DNA of 5,437 nucleotides, taken from assembly GCA_016875155.1 (NCBI GenBank), contig VGSD01000222.1, positions 1 through 5,437 of the forward strand. The letters are read 5' to 3'. This DNA is from Deltaproteobacteria bacterium (GTDB lineage: Bacteria; Desulfobacterota; BSN033; UBA1163). Below, one piece after another: positions 1-5,437 of this stretch (its first letter is position 1; each line of letters opens with the position of its first letter). Under the pieces are notes generated by a model that saw only the letters and a list, made by a program, of their open reading frames with translations, had not been told where the DNA came from and did not search any database. The position numbers were made by a program, and so were the translations under genes.

Positions 1-1
1 C

Positions 2-958
2 TGTCTGCCCTTTAAGGTCATCCTTGGAAATTTCATCGAGGCCCTGAAGATGGGAGCCGATACGATTGTGATGGTTGGCAGCGGTCCTCCCTGCAGGCTG
101 GGGCTCTATGATCTCGTTCAGAAGGTGATCCTTGAGGATATGGGTCTGCGCTTTAGGTGGCTGACGATCCCGCCCCGGTTGACCTGGCAGGCCATCTGGA
201 AGAATTATGAAGAGACCAAAGAACTGAAAAAGGAGTTGAGTTGGAAAAACATCCTTCTCTTCCCTTATGGACTGCGTATGGGATGGAAGAAGATGATGGC
301 CTGCGAGACGCTGGAAAAATTGGCGATGACAATCAGGCCGAGAGAGGTGCAACAGGGGGAAACGCAGAAGCGTTTGAAGAAGGCCCTTTCTGGAGTGGAT
401 GAAGCCAAGACCCTACGAACGCTCCATGAGGCATTAGAAAGAGGGAAGGCCTTACTTCAGGAGACCGAGCAGGATTTTACCCGGGTCCCTCTTAAGATTG
501 CCATCGTAGGAGAGCTCTATACGGTGATGGATCCCCATATCAATCGGGGAGTGGAACAGAAATTGGGTGAGTTAGGAGCAGAGGTGACCCGCACCTCCTG
601 GTTTTCCACTCACATCCTGAGGAGCCTTAGAAAGAACAAGGCGGATCAGAACTCCGAAAGAATTCGGTTCTTTGAGGCATCGAAAGCCTATCTCGGTTAT
701 GATGTGGGTGCGGAGTGCAATCTCTCCATCGGAGAGGCGATCGTGAGATCACAGGAGGGATACGATGGAGTGGTCCATCTCATGCCCTTTGCCTGTATGC
801 CGGAGACCACAGCCTCTGGAATTTTGACACGCGTGGGAAAGGATTGGGACATCCCCATCCTCACCCTTATCCTTGATGAGCAGGAGATCGAAGGCCGCAT
901 CCAGACCCTGCTGGAAGCTTTTGTCGAGATGTTACAATGGAAGAGAAAGGCCGCATAG
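2..958 (+). CDS. acyl-CoA dehydratase activase-related protein (5'-truncated)
   Basis: The reading frame is open from the left edge, so the N-terminus is missing. The Met codon at 50 is internal, because conserved family sequence (CLPFK...FIEALKMGAD) starts before it. The visible 318 residues resemble the COG3581-type proteins that accompany 2-hydroxyacyl-CoA dehydratase activators, and the matching C-terminal half of the large fused activase proteins. Three cysteines sit in conserved-looking contexts: CLPFK (codon at 2), GPPCRLG (codon at 92) and MPFACMPE (codon at 794). In HgdA/B-like proteins such cysteines bind a [4Fe-4S] cluster, and I infer the same here. The middle third is charged and helical. 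The last third, from LKIAIVGELY (about 495) to LTLILDEQ, looks like an alpha/beta nucleotide- or cofactor-binding fold. The gene overlaps the next by 22 bases, implying translational coupling. Family placement is fairly secure; the biochemical role is not established. Confidence 0.8.
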   Translation, partial: CLPFKVILGNFIEALKMGADTIVMVGSGPPCRLGLYDLVQKVILEDMGLRFRWLTIPPRLTWQAIWKNYEETKELKKELSWKNILLFPYGLRMGWKKMMACETLEKLAMTIRPREVQQGETQKRLKKALSGVDEAKTLRTLHEALERGKALLQETEQDFTRVPLKIAIVGELYTVMDPHINRGVEQKLGELGAEVTRTSWFSTHILRSLRKNKADQNSERIRFFEASKAYLGYDVGAECNLSIGEAIVRSQEGYDGVVHLMPFACMPETTASGILTRVGKDWDIPILTLILDEQEIEGRIQTLLEAFVEMLQWKRKAA

Positions 959-1947
959 GCATTCCTAGAGCCTTAATGTTTTACCGGTATTTTCCCCTCT
1001 GGAAAGTTTTTTTCGAGGAACTGGGCTGGAGGGTGATTGTTTCGGATGGATTGGGAAAGAGAGGGAATCTGATCTATTTTGAGGACAGCTGCCTTCCCAT
1101 GAAACTCCTCATCACCCATTCGATGGATTTGAAGGAGAAAGTAAATTACCTCTTTGTCCCAAGGCTGGTCAGCCTCCACCGGCATAATATCATGTGCCCA
1201 AAGTTCCGGGGGGCTCCGGATATCGTTCGCCTCGCAACAGATGGATCCATTTCAATCCTCGATGAGACGATCGATAACAGGACGAAGGAGGATTCGATGT
1301 CTCGATCCTTCTTGAAGACCAGCAAACGATTGGGCGCTGATGATAAGGAGGGGAAAAGGGCTTTTCAAAAGGCAGAGCAATTCTTCTTAAATTTCCAAAA
1401 GGGATGGGAGAAACGGATCAATGGGTTTACTTCGAAACAGCTTTTTCAGATCGATGTTCCCATTCCAGAAGAAGAAAAAGAGAGACCGTTACGTGTGGCT
1501 TTCGTCGGACACCCTTACAATTTGTATGATACAGATGTGAACAAGGATATCCTCTCTTTCGCCAGAAGTTTGGGGATGAGGATCATTACACCAGAAGGTC
1601 TTTCTGAAAAAGAGATTGATTCACAAGTTTCAGACCTTTCAAAGGAGATTTACTGGTCATCAGGAAGGGAGATCGTAGGCTCTCTTTTTCATTTCCTTTC
1701 AGGAGGAGTGGATGGAGTGGTCTTTCTCACCTCCTTCAAGTGCGGCATCGATGCCCTTCTTCAGGAGTTCATCAGGAGGAGGTTGAAGGTGAGGGGAGGG
1801 GCTTCGATTCCTTTTCTCGTCCTGACGCTCGATGAACATTCAGGAAGGGAAGGGCTGACGACCCGACTGGAAGCCTTTAAGGATGTGATGGAAGAGATGA
1901 AGAAAGCACCAAATCCCAAGCACCAAAATCCAAATAAATTCCAATAA
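937..1947 (+). CDS. acyl-CoA dehydratase activase-related protein, DUF2229/COG3580-like
   Basis: The protein has 336 residues and opens with GRIGIPRALMFYRYFPLW, the usual N-terminal signature of DUF2229 proteins, which supports the start at 937. That start lies inside the previous gene, with no strong ribosome site, so coupled translation is likely. Three cysteines parallel those of the upstream protein: Cys52 (EDSCLPMK), Cys87 (IMCPKF) and Cys269 (SFKCGID). The C-terminal part contains VAFVGHPYNLYDTDVNK and FLVLTLDEHSG, matching VGELYTVMDPHINRG and LTLILDEQ upstream, so the two genes are probably divergent paralogues forming a pair. In fused activase proteins this domain precedes the one encoded by the upstream gene. 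Its likely role is as an Fe-S partner of the ATPase encoded downstream, but no specific reaction is known to me. The last 13 or so residues (APNPKHQNPNKFQ) are encoded by an intergenic repeat and are probably not native to the family. Confidence 0.82.
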   Translation: MEEKGRIGIPRALMFYRYFPLWKVFFEELGWRVIVSDGLGKRGNLIYFEDSCLPMKLLITHSMDLKEKVNYLFVPRLVSLHRHNIMCPKFRGAPDIVRLATDGSISILDETIDNRTKEDSMSRSFLKTSKRLGADDKEGKRAFQKAEQFFLNFQKGWEKRINGFTSKQLFQIDVPIPEEEKERPLRVAFVGHPYNLYDTDVNKDILSFARSLGMRIITPEGLSEKEIDSQVSDLSKEIYWSSGREIVGSLFHFLSGGVDGVVFLTSFKCGIDALLQEFIRRRLKVRGGASIPFLVLTLDEHSGREGLTTRLEAFKDVMEEMKKAPNPKHQNPNKFQ

Positions 1948-2030
1948 CCAAATTCAAGTCTTGAAATAGATCTTTTGGGTTATTGGAAATTGGAATTTAT
2001 TTGGGATTTGTAATTTGGAATTTGGGATTT
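1905..2030. repeat. AT-rich inverted repeat overlapping the 3' end of the preceding gene
   Basis: This is a long imperfect palindrome built from variants of AAATCCCAA and CCAAATAAATTCCAAT. Perfectly complementary arm segments are 1911-1919 with 2022-2030 (9 bp) and 1930-1945 with 1989-2004 (16 bp). An alternative inner pair is 1941-1949 with 1978-1986. The centre is a small palindrome, TTCAAG-T-CTTGAA (1953-1965). The left arm also contains a near-direct repeat, AGCACCAAATCC at 1905-1916 and AGCACCAAAATCC at 1919-1931. It is much richer in A+T than the flanking genes. From memory, similar repeats are dispersed in many copies in Desulfobacterota-like genomes; that cannot be confirmed from one window. 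No transposase or target-site duplication is evident. In RNA it would fold into a long hairpin between the second activase-related gene and the ATPase gene, but there is no terminator-like U-run. Confidence 0.8.
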
Positions 2031-2085
2031 TGAGTTGTAGAATCTGCTTGATTACAGTGATTCTGAAAATGGATGATGGTTTAAT

Positions 2086-3051
2086 ATGGGGAATTTTTTA
2101 GGTATTGATGTCGGATCCATTACGACGAAGATGGTCGTGATGAACACGGGAGATGAGGTTATAGGAAAAGTTTATCTCCGGAACAACGGCCGTCCTCTTG
2201 AAGCAATTCAGCAGGGTATGGAGATGATCTCCTCTCGATTAGGCAGGGAGAATTCCATCGATGGAGTCGCAACTACAGGAAGCGCCCGGCATCTGGCTGC
2301 TTTTCTCGTGGGGGCAGATCTCGTCAAGAATGAGATCACGGCCCATTCCATTGCTGTGATCGATCTCTATCCTGAGACAAAGACCATCTTTGAGATTGGA
2401 GGACAGGACTCAAAGGTCATCATCCTGAGGGCTGGGGTCGTTGTCGATTTCGCCATGAATACCGTCTGCGCCGCAGGCACAGGTTCTTTCTTGGACCAGC
2501 AGGCAGCAAGGCTCGGCATCTCCATTGAAGAGTTTGGAACACTTGCCCTGAAAGCTAAACATCCTGTCCGGGTTGCGGGTCGTTGCACGGTCTTTGCCGA
2601 AACGGACATGATCCATAAACAGCAGATCGGCCATTCTGTTGAAGACATCATTGGGGGGCTCTGTGACTCCTTGGTTAAAAATTATCTGAACAATGTCTGC
2701 CGAGGTAAAGAGCTCCTTTCTCCGATCGTTTTCCAGGGAGGGGTGGCAGCCAACCAGGGCATCCGAAAAGCCCTCGAGAAGGAACTGGAGACAGATTTGA
2801 TCATTCCGGAGCATTTCGGCCTCATGGGTGCGTTAGGTGCAGCAAAACTTGCAAAGCGAACCCAGCCTTATCGAACGCAGTTCAAAGGATTTGAACTGTC
2901 CAGGAAATCCTGTTCAACACGGGGATTCGAATGCAGTGAATGTGAAAATCAATGCGAGGTGGTTCAGCTCCTGGTCGATCAACAAGTGGTTGCCTGCTGG
3001 GGCGACCTCTGTGAAAAGTACCGAAAGTCTCCTGATTCTATGGTTGGATAG
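2086..3051 (+). CDS. 2-hydroxyacyl-CoA dehydratase / benzoyl-CoA reductase-type ATPase activase
   Basis: This is a BadF/BadG/BcrA/BcrD (HgdC-type) ATPase of the sugar kinase/HSP70/actin fold. Such homodimeric iron-sulfur proteins couple ATP hydrolysis to injection of one low-potential electron into a dehydratase or reductase partner. Visible motifs are the phosphate-1 loop GIDVGSITTKMVV (residues 6-18), EIGGQDSK near 108-115, the ligand Cys128 in NTVCAAGTGSF, Cys167 in GRCTVFAETDM, and the adenosine-binding-like FQGGVAANQGIRKAL. Cys128 and Cys167 correspond closely to the cluster ligands of Acidaminococcus HgdC, so the protein should be functional. At 321 residues it is longer than minimal activases (about 260). 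The extra C-terminus carries cysteines 276, 283, 286, 290, 304 and 309, including C-x2-C-x3-C. The start at 2086 is fixed by MGNFLGIDVGS; the ribosome site is weak (GGATGATGG just upstream). The substrate-specific partner enzyme is not in the window. Confidence 0.93.
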   Translation: MGNFLGIDVGSITTKMVVMNTGDEVIGKVYLRNNGRPLEAIQQGMEMISSRLGRENSIDGVATTGSARHLAAFLVGADLVKNEITAHSIAVIDLYPETKTIFEIGGQDSKVIILRAGVVVDFAMNTVCAAGTGSFLDQQAARLGISIEEFGTLALKAKHPVRVAGRCTVFAETDMIHKQQIGHSVEDIIGGLCDSLVKNYLNNVCRGKELLSPIVFQGGVAANQGIRKALEKELETDLIIPEHFGLMGALGAAKLAKRTQPYRTQFKGFELSRKSCSTRGFECSECENQCEVVQLLVDQQVVACWGDLCEKYRKSPDSMVG

Positions 3052-3055
3052 TCTA

Positions 3056-3204
3056 AAAGGCTGCTAAAAAGTCGCCTTTCCAGGTTGCTCAAAAAAGGCC
3101 AGATGCAAGGCTCCCGAAATCCTGAGGAGTGAGGCGTACTTGGTGGTACGCCGCAACGACGATGGGTGAGGGAAACGTAGCAGATGGCCATTTTTCAGCA
3201 AGCT
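3056..3204. repeat. Intergenic repeat element with terminal inverted arms
   Basis: The spacer after the activase gene is largely one structured element. Its outer arms, 3082-3106 and 3180-3204, are inverted repeats matching at 20 of 25 positions (AGGTTGCTCAAAAAAGGCC against AGCTTGCTGAAAAATGGCC). An inner palindrome, GGCGTAC (3133-3139) with GTACGCC (3146-3152), has a 6-base loop. At the left edge, 3059-3076 partly repeats the left arm in direct orientation, and AAAGGC (3056-3061) can pair with GCCTTT (3074-3079). I recognise the general pattern (GCAAGGC..CCGAAATCCTGAGGAGTGAGGCGTACTT split around this palindrome) as a dispersed intergenic repeat of Desulfobacterota-like genomes; that is recollection, not a search result. 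There is no coding capacity and no transposase. It resembles a MITE or a REP-like mobile hairpin. It ends about 25 bases before the next gene's likely start and may separate the activase genes from the lipid module transcriptionally. Confidence 0.75.
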
Positions 3205-3218
3205 GCCGATGGGCAATC

Positions 3219-3231
3219 GGAGTTAAGGATG
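3219..3231 (+). promoter_or_regulatory. Ribosome binding site and start codon that decide the acyltransferase start
   Basis: GGAG at 3219-3222 lies 6 bases before ATG at 3229. The in-frame ATG at 3184 lies within the right arm of the repeat, and its first codons (MAIFQQA) are repeat sequence with no good ribosome site in front. The downstream start is therefore preferred. Confidence 0.7.
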
Positions 3232-4140
3232 GAGGAGCGCTACGTCCGAACCCTCAATCGATTCATCTATCTCTTTCTCTTTCAGTTCTTTTCGACTCTC
3301 ATCCCGAGGCCGGTTCAGAAGTTTTTTAGTGTGGTCATAGGAGACCTCTTCTATCTCCTGATGCCAGAGACAAGAAGATATGTCCGGAAAAATATCAATG
3401 GAGTGAGCCGGGAAAGATGGTCGGCAAAAAAGATCGAGGTCTTCACACGGAAAACATTTCAAAATTACGGCCAGTACCTTCTCGACTATATGGTGATGCA
3501 CCGCATCACATCCTCCAACAAGTGGAAGTGGGTTGAAGAGGAGGTGGGTGGGAATCATATGATCGAAGCCCTCCAGAGAGGGAAGGGGGCCATCTGTATC
3601 ACACCCCATCTCGGGAATTGGGAGATGGGGGGATTGCTCTTCTCCTTTAAAGGGGGGAGGCTCAATGTGCTCACGCTAGATGAGAGGGATCTGGACACGA
3701 AATCTTTTCGGGAGGAGATGAGAAAGAGAAGAGGGATCAGGAATATTTATATTAACCCGAAGGATGATTCTCCGATGGCGGTGATCGATGCGGTACGGGC
3801 ATTGCGAGAGAATGAGATCGTTGCCATGTTAGGGGATCGCATCGAAACGCAGAAGACGATGGACTTTGATTTTTTTGGAAGAAAGACTCCATTTCCCATT
3901 GGGGTGGCCATTCTTGCCATGGCGACCGGTGCACCGGTGCTTCCAGTCTTCGTGGTGATGGAGAAAAGCCGGAAATATCGCGGCATCATCGAAACTCCCA
4001 TCTCTTTTGATTCGGCCTCGAGGGAAGGCCGGGAGGCGGTCATTCGAAAGGGGATGGAAGAATTGATTAAAAAATTTGAAGCCTATATCGAAAAATACCC
4101 AGATCAATGGTATAATTTTTATTCTTTTTGGAAGCAATAA
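3229..4140 (+). CDS. LpxL/HtrB-family acyltransferase (lysophospholipid/lipid A type)
   Basis: From the start at 3229 the protein has 303 residues, typical of Lip_A_acyltrans (PF03279) proteins. These inner-membrane enzymes move acyl chains from acyl carrier protein to a lipid hydroxyl. The N-terminus has a hydrophobic, aromatic stretch (FIYLFLFQFFSTLIP) expected of the membrane anchor. The catalytic H-x4-E motif is present as HLGNWE, with His127 and Glu132, inside ITPHLGNWEMGG. Downstream, LGDRIETQKTMDFDFFGRKTPFPIGVAILAMATGAPVLPVFV matches in order the conserved 'D-R/Q ... FFG ... P.G.A.LA...GAPV.P' block (quoted here as separate motifs: LGDR, FFGRKTPFP, ATGAPVLPVF). The protein ends with DQWYNFYSFW, similar to the family's typical PEQW..F..FW tail. 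The next gene encodes an ACP, so the enzyme more likely finishes a specialised ACP-bound chain than does housekeeping lipid A acylation. The acceptor is unknown. Confidence 0.88.
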   Translation: MEERYVRTLNRFIYLFLFQFFSTLIPRPVQKFFSVVIGDLFYLLMPETRRYVRKNINGVSRERWSAKKIEVFTRKTFQNYGQYLLDYMVMHRITSSNKWKWVEEEVGGNHMIEALQRGKGAICITPHLGNWEMGGLLFSFKGGRLNVLTLDERDLDTKSFREEMRKRRGIRNIYINPKDDSPMAVIDAVRALRENEIVAMLGDRIETQKTMDFDFFGRKTPFPIGVAILAMATGAPVLPVFVVMEKSRKYRGIIETPISFDSASREGREAVIRKGMEELIKKFEAYIEKYPDQWYNFYSFWKQ

Positions 4141-4141
4141 T

Positions 4142-4190
4142 CCCCTCACCCTCCCCCTCTCCCCAGGTGGGAGAGGGATGGGGTGAGGGG
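4142..4190. repeat. GC-rich intergenic hairpin upstream of the ACP gene
   Basis: The arms 4142-4163 and 4169-4190 are inverted repeats matching at 19 of 22 positions (CCCCTCACC...CCCTCTCCC against GGGAGAGGG...GGTGAGGGG), with a 5-base loop. The element fills nearly all of the 64-base gap between the acyltransferase stop and the ACP ribosome site. It resembles the widespread CCCTCACCC/CCCTCTCCC-type intergenic repeats of many bacterial genomes. No U-run follows, so it is not a classical terminator. In mRNA it could block 3' exonucleases or raise ACP transcript stability; that is inference. Confidence 0.8.
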
Positions 4191-4204
4191 GGAAGAGGAG
4201 AAAC

Positions 4205-4477
4205 ATGGCTGAAGTGAGCAATGAACTGATCGAGACACTTAAACAACTGATCATTACAAGATTGAAACTTGCAGATTTGACACCTGATATGATCGAGACC
4301 GATGCTCCACTTTTTGGCGAAGGGCTCGGACTGGACTCGATCGATGCCCTTGAACTGGTCCTGGGCTTGGAGAAGGAATTCGGGGTAGTCATTCCGGATG
4401 CAGAGGTTGGGAGAAAGGTTTTTCAATCCGTCAGGACCATGGCCCAATATGTCCTGGATCAAAAAGAGGGTTTCTGA
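4205..4477 (+). CDS. Acyl carrier protein (phosphopantetheine-binding)
   Basis: This is a 90-residue acidic, helical, free-standing acyl carrier protein. The phosphopantetheine attachment site is Ser45 in GLGLDSIDALELVLG, followed by the helix II/III pattern LEKEFGVVIPDAEVGRKVFQSVRTMAQYV. It carries the growing or finished acyl chain as a thioester on the prosthetic arm. The motif LFGEGLGLDSIDALEL is closer to ACPs of aryl-polyene and other specialised fatty-acid clusters (the ApeE/ApeF type) than to housekeeping AcpP, which usually has GADSLDTVELVM. A strong ribosome site, AGGAG at 4196-4200, precedes the ATG by 4 bases. The gene lies between an ACP-dependent acyltransferase and a FabD-like transacylase, its natural loading and unloading partners. 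Hairpins flank the coding region on both sides. Identity as an ACP is secure; the attached chain is unknown. Confidence 0.93.
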   Translation: MAEVSNELIETLKQLIITRLKLADLTPDMIETDAPLFGEGLGLDSIDALELVLGLEKEFGVVIPDAEVGRKVFQSVRTMAQYVLDQKEGF

Positions 4478-4495
4478 AAAAAATCGAGAAACCCT
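4467..4495. repeat. Perfect 9-bp hairpin across the ACP stop codon
   Basis: AGGGTTTCT (4467-4475) and AGAAACCCT (4487-4495) are exact inverted complements separated by 11 bases rich in A. The ACP stop codon TGA (4475-4477) lies at the junction of stem and loop. No U-run follows the stem, so a rho-independent terminator is unlikely. It may protect the 3' end of the ACP message or modulate read-through into the next gene. Confidence 0.6.
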
Positions 4496-4500
4496 AATCA

Positions 4501-4530
4501 GAGGTCATTGATATGGGTTCCAATGACCTC
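4501..4530. repeat. Perfect 10-bp hairpin just upstream of the transacylase start
   Basis: GAGGTCATTG (4501-4510) and CAATGACCTC (4521-4530) are exact inverted complements around a 10-base loop. The stem ends 16 bases before the start of the FabD-like gene and buries an alternative in-frame ATG at 4523. The following bases are A-rich, not T-rich, so it does not terminate + strand transcription; on the - strand no T-run follows either. Candidate roles are a translational control hairpin, an RNA processing site, or a palindromic protein-binding site. Confidence 0.65.
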
Positions 4531-4546
4531 AAAAAGAGACAACCTC

Positions 4547-5437
4547 ATGAGAAGAGTGGCTTTTTGTTTTCCGGGTCAACTTCAAGAGAAGCCAGCCCTA
4601 AAAGAAGATCATCCTTTGAGGAAAACGCCCCATTTTAAAGAATGGGTAGAGAGGGCTTCTCATCAGACGACATTTGATCTCCTCAGTTTTTCATTTAAGG
4701 GAGAGGAGGCTGGATTCAACCTGAAACTTCAGATCGCCACCTATCTTCTCTCGATGATCCACTTCTTTAGGCTCCGGGCAGAAGGGTGGGTTCCGGATAT
4801 CATCACGGAACACAGCATGGGAATCTATGCCGCACTGGCCGCCTCAGAGGCGATCACCTTTGAGGAAGGGTTATGGGTCACTGAATCCATTGGAAGGATT
4901 CTCGAAAGAGAAGGGGCCTCTTCCAGAGGAGCCATGGCGAGTATTGTGGGGCTTCCGTTCGGAGAGATTGAGAAGATCAGGCAGGACCTGAACGGATTTC
5001 ATCTGTCTGTCGCCAATCATAATGGCTCGATGCATTTCGTCCTGTCAGGAGAAGAGAAGGGGATAGAAAAGGCTTTAGACCTTGCTCTTGCAAGAAAAGC
5101 GATCTCTGCTATGCGACTCACTTTTAACATTGGACTTCATTCTCCCAGCCTTTCCGTTTTAAGCGGGGAGATAAGTGCTCTTTTGAGAGAGATAGAAATT
5201 CGTTCACCTAAATTTCCCATCGTCAATCACTGGACCATTAGACCGTTGAAGCAGGAGGAGATTAAGGACTTTCTCTCCCAGGAGATCGGACAGCCTGTCT
5301 ATTGGGACCAGTGTGTGGAGAAACTGATCCTGGAAGGAGTGGACCAATTTATTGAAGTGGGGCATGGAGCCACCCTGACAAAATTGATCCGATGGATTAA
5401 TCGAGAGGTGGAAGCTTTTTCAGCAGGAGATCGAGTT
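4547..5437 (+). CDS. FabD-like ACP acyltransferase with altered specificity residue (3'-truncated)
   Basis: The frame is open to the right edge, giving 297 residues, nearly the full length of FabD (about 310). The start at 4547 puts AFCFPGQ at residues 5-11, as in FabD; the in-frame ATG at 4523 lies in a hairpin. The family moves acyl groups from CoA to ACP through a Ser-His pair. Both are present: Ser90 in EHSMGIYAAL (FabD GHSLGEYSAL) and His198 in GLHSPS. GAMASIVGL, VANHNGS, PVVNH-like PIVNHW and FIEVGHGATLTKLI follow in family order. An ungapped alignment from Ser90 puts Ile115 where FabD has Arg117, the residue that binds the malonyl carboxylate. Tyr252 replaces Gln250 in NPVQW, and FPGQGSQ has become FPGQLQE. 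The enzyme therefore may not be malonyl-specific; an acetyl/other acyl transferase or a thioester hydrolase for editing are alternatives. It probably acts on the ACP encoded upstream. Confidence 0.87.
   Translation, partial: MRRVAFCFPGQLQEKPALKEDHPLRKTPHFKEWVERASHQTTFDLLSFSFKGEEAGFNLKLQIATYLLSMIHFFRLRAEGWVPDIITEHSMGIYAALAASEAITFEEGLWVTESIGRILEREGASSRGAMASIVGLPFGEIEKIRQDLNGFHLSVANHNGSMHFVLSGEEKGIEKALDLALARKAISAMRLTFNIGLHSPSLSVLSGEISALLREIEIRSPKFPIVNHWTIRPLKQEEIKDFLSQEIGQPVYWDQCVEKLILEGVDQFIEVGHGATLTKLIRWINREVEAFSAGDRV

Noticed and set aside
50..52. ATG at 50 as the start of the first gene
   Set aside because: Conserved family sequence (CLPFK and onward) is in frame upstream to the window edge, so the gene is simply cut off.
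1905..2030. CRISPR array suggested by repeated AT-rich motifs
   Set aside because: The motifs are imperfect, mostly inverted, and not separated by spacers of regular length.
2367..2814. - strand open frames opposite the activase gene
   Set aside because: They are antisense to conserved activase motifs and show no family resemblance of their own.
3184..3186. ATG at 3184 as the acyltransferase start
   Set aside because: It lies in a repeat arm, lacks a good ribosome site, and adds residues not expected in the family; 3229 has GGAG at good spacing.
3129..3329. Short + strand open frame across the repeat and the acyltransferase 5' end
   Set aside because: It lies half in the repeat and half in the wrong frame of a well-supported gene, with no recognisable protein features.
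3829..4462. Two long - strand open frames opposite the acyltransferase and ACP genes
   Set aside because: They read through the GC-rich hairpin and are antisense to two confident genes; their composition is that of shadow frames.
4501..4536. Rho-independent terminator between the ACP and transacylase genes
   Set aside because: The stem is perfect, but A residues rather than T residues follow, so the required U-tract is missing on either strand.

Overview
The window is a 5.4 kb piece of an anaerobic bacterial genome of moderate GC (about 50% by eye). Every real gene is on the + strand. The first half encodes ATP-dependent activation proteins of the 2-hydroxyacyl-CoA dehydratase / benzoyl-CoA reductase type. 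These oxygen-sensitive iron-sulfur systems point to a strict anaerobe. Two dispersed intergenic repeats resemble, from memory, repeats scattered through Desulfobacterota (former Deltaproteobacteria) and related genomes, so that group is my best guess; it is an inference.

Region 1 (1-3051) holds three genes. Two are cysteine-containing proteins of the 'acyl-CoA dehydratase activase-related' group; the first lacks its 5' end and overlaps the second by 22 bases. The third is a BadF/HgdC-type ATPase activase with both cluster-ligand cysteines and a Cys-rich C-terminal tail. Together they look like a three-protein, unfused version of the long multidomain activase proteins. The ATPase would drive low-potential electron transfer, and the two partner proteins could carry their own Fe-S clusters. 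Their substrate is unknown. An AT-rich inverted repeat (1905-2030) lies between genes 2 and 3 and supplies the last codons of gene 2.

Region 2 (3052-3228) is a non-coding spacer filled by a second, unrelated repeat with 25-base imperfect terminal inverted arms. It runs towards the next gene and creates a false upstream start.

Region 3 (3229-5437) is a lipid or polyketide-like module: an LpxL/HtrB-family acyltransferase, a discrete acyl carrier protein (ACP), and a FabD-like acyltransferase running off the right edge. The acyltransferase-ACP pair resembles the arrangement in aryl-polyene and related specialised fatty-acid clusters. The FabD-like protein keeps the Ser-His catalytic pair but has Ile where FabD has the malonate-binding Arg117, so it may load an acyl group other than malonyl. 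The ACP gene is bracketed by RNA hairpins: a GC-rich one upstream and two perfect-stem ones downstream. None has a terminator U-tract.

The most notable points are the non-canonical transacylase, the hairpin-bracketed ACP cistron, and an Fe-S activase set beside an ACP-dependent acyl-chain module.
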